DNA of 5,533 bases. It comes from Bacteroidota bacterium (lineage in GTDB: Bacteria > Bacteroidota > Bacteroidia > Bacteroidales > Paludibacteraceae). Shown one piece after another: positions 4,846-5,533 of this stretch (within the stretch, counting starts at the first letter, position 1; each line of letters opens with the position of its first letter). Both the position numbers and the translations under genes were made by a program. The notes under the pieces are model-generated. The model saw nothing but the letters and a program-made list of their open reading frames with translations. It was not told the origin of the DNA and made no database searches. The stretch is from positions 1 to 5,533 of the forward strand of contig JAFNAU010000208.1 in NCBI GenBank assembly GCA_017860335.1, read 5' to 3'.

Positions 4846-5406
4846 TTATACTGTCATTATTTCTTTTTCTTTCGCTGCCAGCAGTTCATCAATTTTTTTC
4901 ACATATTTATCGTGGATTTTCTGAGCTACGTCTTCAGCGTCTTTTTCCATGTCTTCCGGTAAACCTTCCTTAACTAATTTCTTTACATGTTCAATTGCTT
5001 CACGACGCGCATTCCGGACACTAATCTTAGCTTCTTCTCCTTCCTGACGGCATTGTTTTACCAACTGTTTTCTGCGTTCTTCGGTCAGTGGCGGAATTCC
5101 CAAACGGATCACTTCACCATTGTTCATAGGAGTGATTCCAACACTGGAGTTCAAAATTGCTTTTTCAATAACAGAAATCAGGGATTTTTCCCAGGGTTGA
5201 ATGGCTATCGTTTTAGCATCGGGTGTTGTTACCGTAGCAACATTTGAAAGCGACACCAATGATCCGTAATACTCAACCTTCACTCCATCAAGTATGCGTG
5301 TATTAGCTTTTCCGGCTCGAATATGCGCCAGCGCTTCATCCAGATACTCTACTGATGCCTGCATTAATTCCTCCGCATCCGCGATATGTGTCTTATAATC
5401 TACCAT
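4846..5406 (-). CDS. frr: Ribosome recycling factor (RRF)
   Basis: RRF works with EF-G after termination to split the ribosome and free the mRNA. The 186 residues match the family length (about 185) from MVDYKTHIADAEELM to KEKEIMTV. The tRNA-like shape is visible. The triple-helix domain comes from residues 1-29 and about 105-186. Domain II (about 30-104) starts at RAGKAN (30-35) and includes PDAKTIAIQPWEKSL (62-76) and NNGEVIRLGIPPLTEERR (95-112). The conserved SVRNARREA (129-137) carries the arginines that contact 23S rRNA. No damage is seen. It lies 92 nt upstream of rsgA. In many Bacteroidetes the order is pyrH-frr-rsgA; pyrH would lie beyond 5533, and the 127 bases visible upstream contain no coding sequence. 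No Shine-Dalgarno precedes the ATG. Confidence 0.98.
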   Translation of the reverse strand: MVDYKTHIADAEELMQASVEYLDEALAHIRAGKANTRILDGVKVEYYGSLVSLSNVATVTTPDAKTIAIQPWEKSLISVIEKAILNSSVGITPMNNGEVIRLGIPPLTEERRKQLVKQCRQEGEEAKISVRNARREAIEHVKKLVKEGLPEDMEKDAEDVAQKIHDKYVKKIDELLAAKEKEIMTV

Positions 5407-5533
5407 AAAATTAATTATTTAGAGGTTATATATTTCAATAGTTCGTTAATCTTTATGTTAAACGTATGATTATCAAGAAAATAGCCTCGATTTTATTTGT
5501 ATAAGTCATTGGAAATCAGTATCTTTATAGATA

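Noticed and set aside
4987..5247. Plus-strand frame inside frr
   Set aside because: It is the complement of a certain gene and has no family features.
5466..5504. Twelve-codon plus-strand frame (starts MIIKKIASILFV) upstream of frr
   Set aside because: It is too short, has no start signal, and lies in AT-rich sequence where such frames are expected by chance.

Overview
The window looks like a piece of a Bacteroidetes (probably Bacteroidales-type) chromosome. Every protein reads like its Bacteroidetes relatives, the base composition is AT-rich, almost no gene has a Shine-Dalgarno sequence, and two upstream regions carry the Bacteroidetes -7 promoter word TAnnTTTG. All six complete genes plus one damaged gene are chromosomal housekeeping or regulatory genes. 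I see no mobile element, CRISPR array, tRNA or rRNA, and no multi-gene novel system. The interest lies in control signals and in one damaged gene.

Layout. A 6-phosphofructokinase gene (31-1056, +) runs toward the translation operon infC-rpmI-rplT (2409 down to 1160, -). The two are separated by one hairpin that can terminate both transcripts. The 292-base gap 2410-2701 holds the divergent control region. On the minus strand it has a TATATTTG promoter word, a short structured infC leader, a perfect AGGAGG and a likely AUA start codon for infC. On the plus strand it has a textbook sigma-54 (-24/-12) promoter for the exported RlpA-like protein (2702-3193, +). That gene converges on an Lrp/AsnC regulator (3800-3297, -) across a second bidirectional terminator. 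The right part holds frr (ribosome recycling factor, 5406-4846, -) followed by rsgA (30S-maturation GTPase, 4753-3953, -). An RNA hairpin followed by U residues sits between them. Bases 5407-5533 upstream of frr show no gene and no clear promoter; the rest of that operon lies outside the window.

Function. Translation dominates: IF3 (initiation), L35 and L20 (50S assembly), RRF (recycling) and RsgA (30S maturation). PfkA is glycolytic, RlpA-like is envelope-associated, and the Lrp-type protein is an amino-acid-type regulator of unknown target.

Main points to check: (1) rsgA has lost its C-terminal zinc-binding segment. The normal C-terminal tail is still present, but out of frame, directly after the junction. 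(2) infC appears to start at AUA behind a perfect Shine-Dalgarno, with a leader hairpin and a six-codon uORF overlapping it. (3) A consensus RpoN promoter drives the RlpA-like gene. (4) The RlpA-like protein has Lys in place of the expected catalytic Glu. (5) PfkA has the GGNG/PKTIDND signature of group III enzymes.
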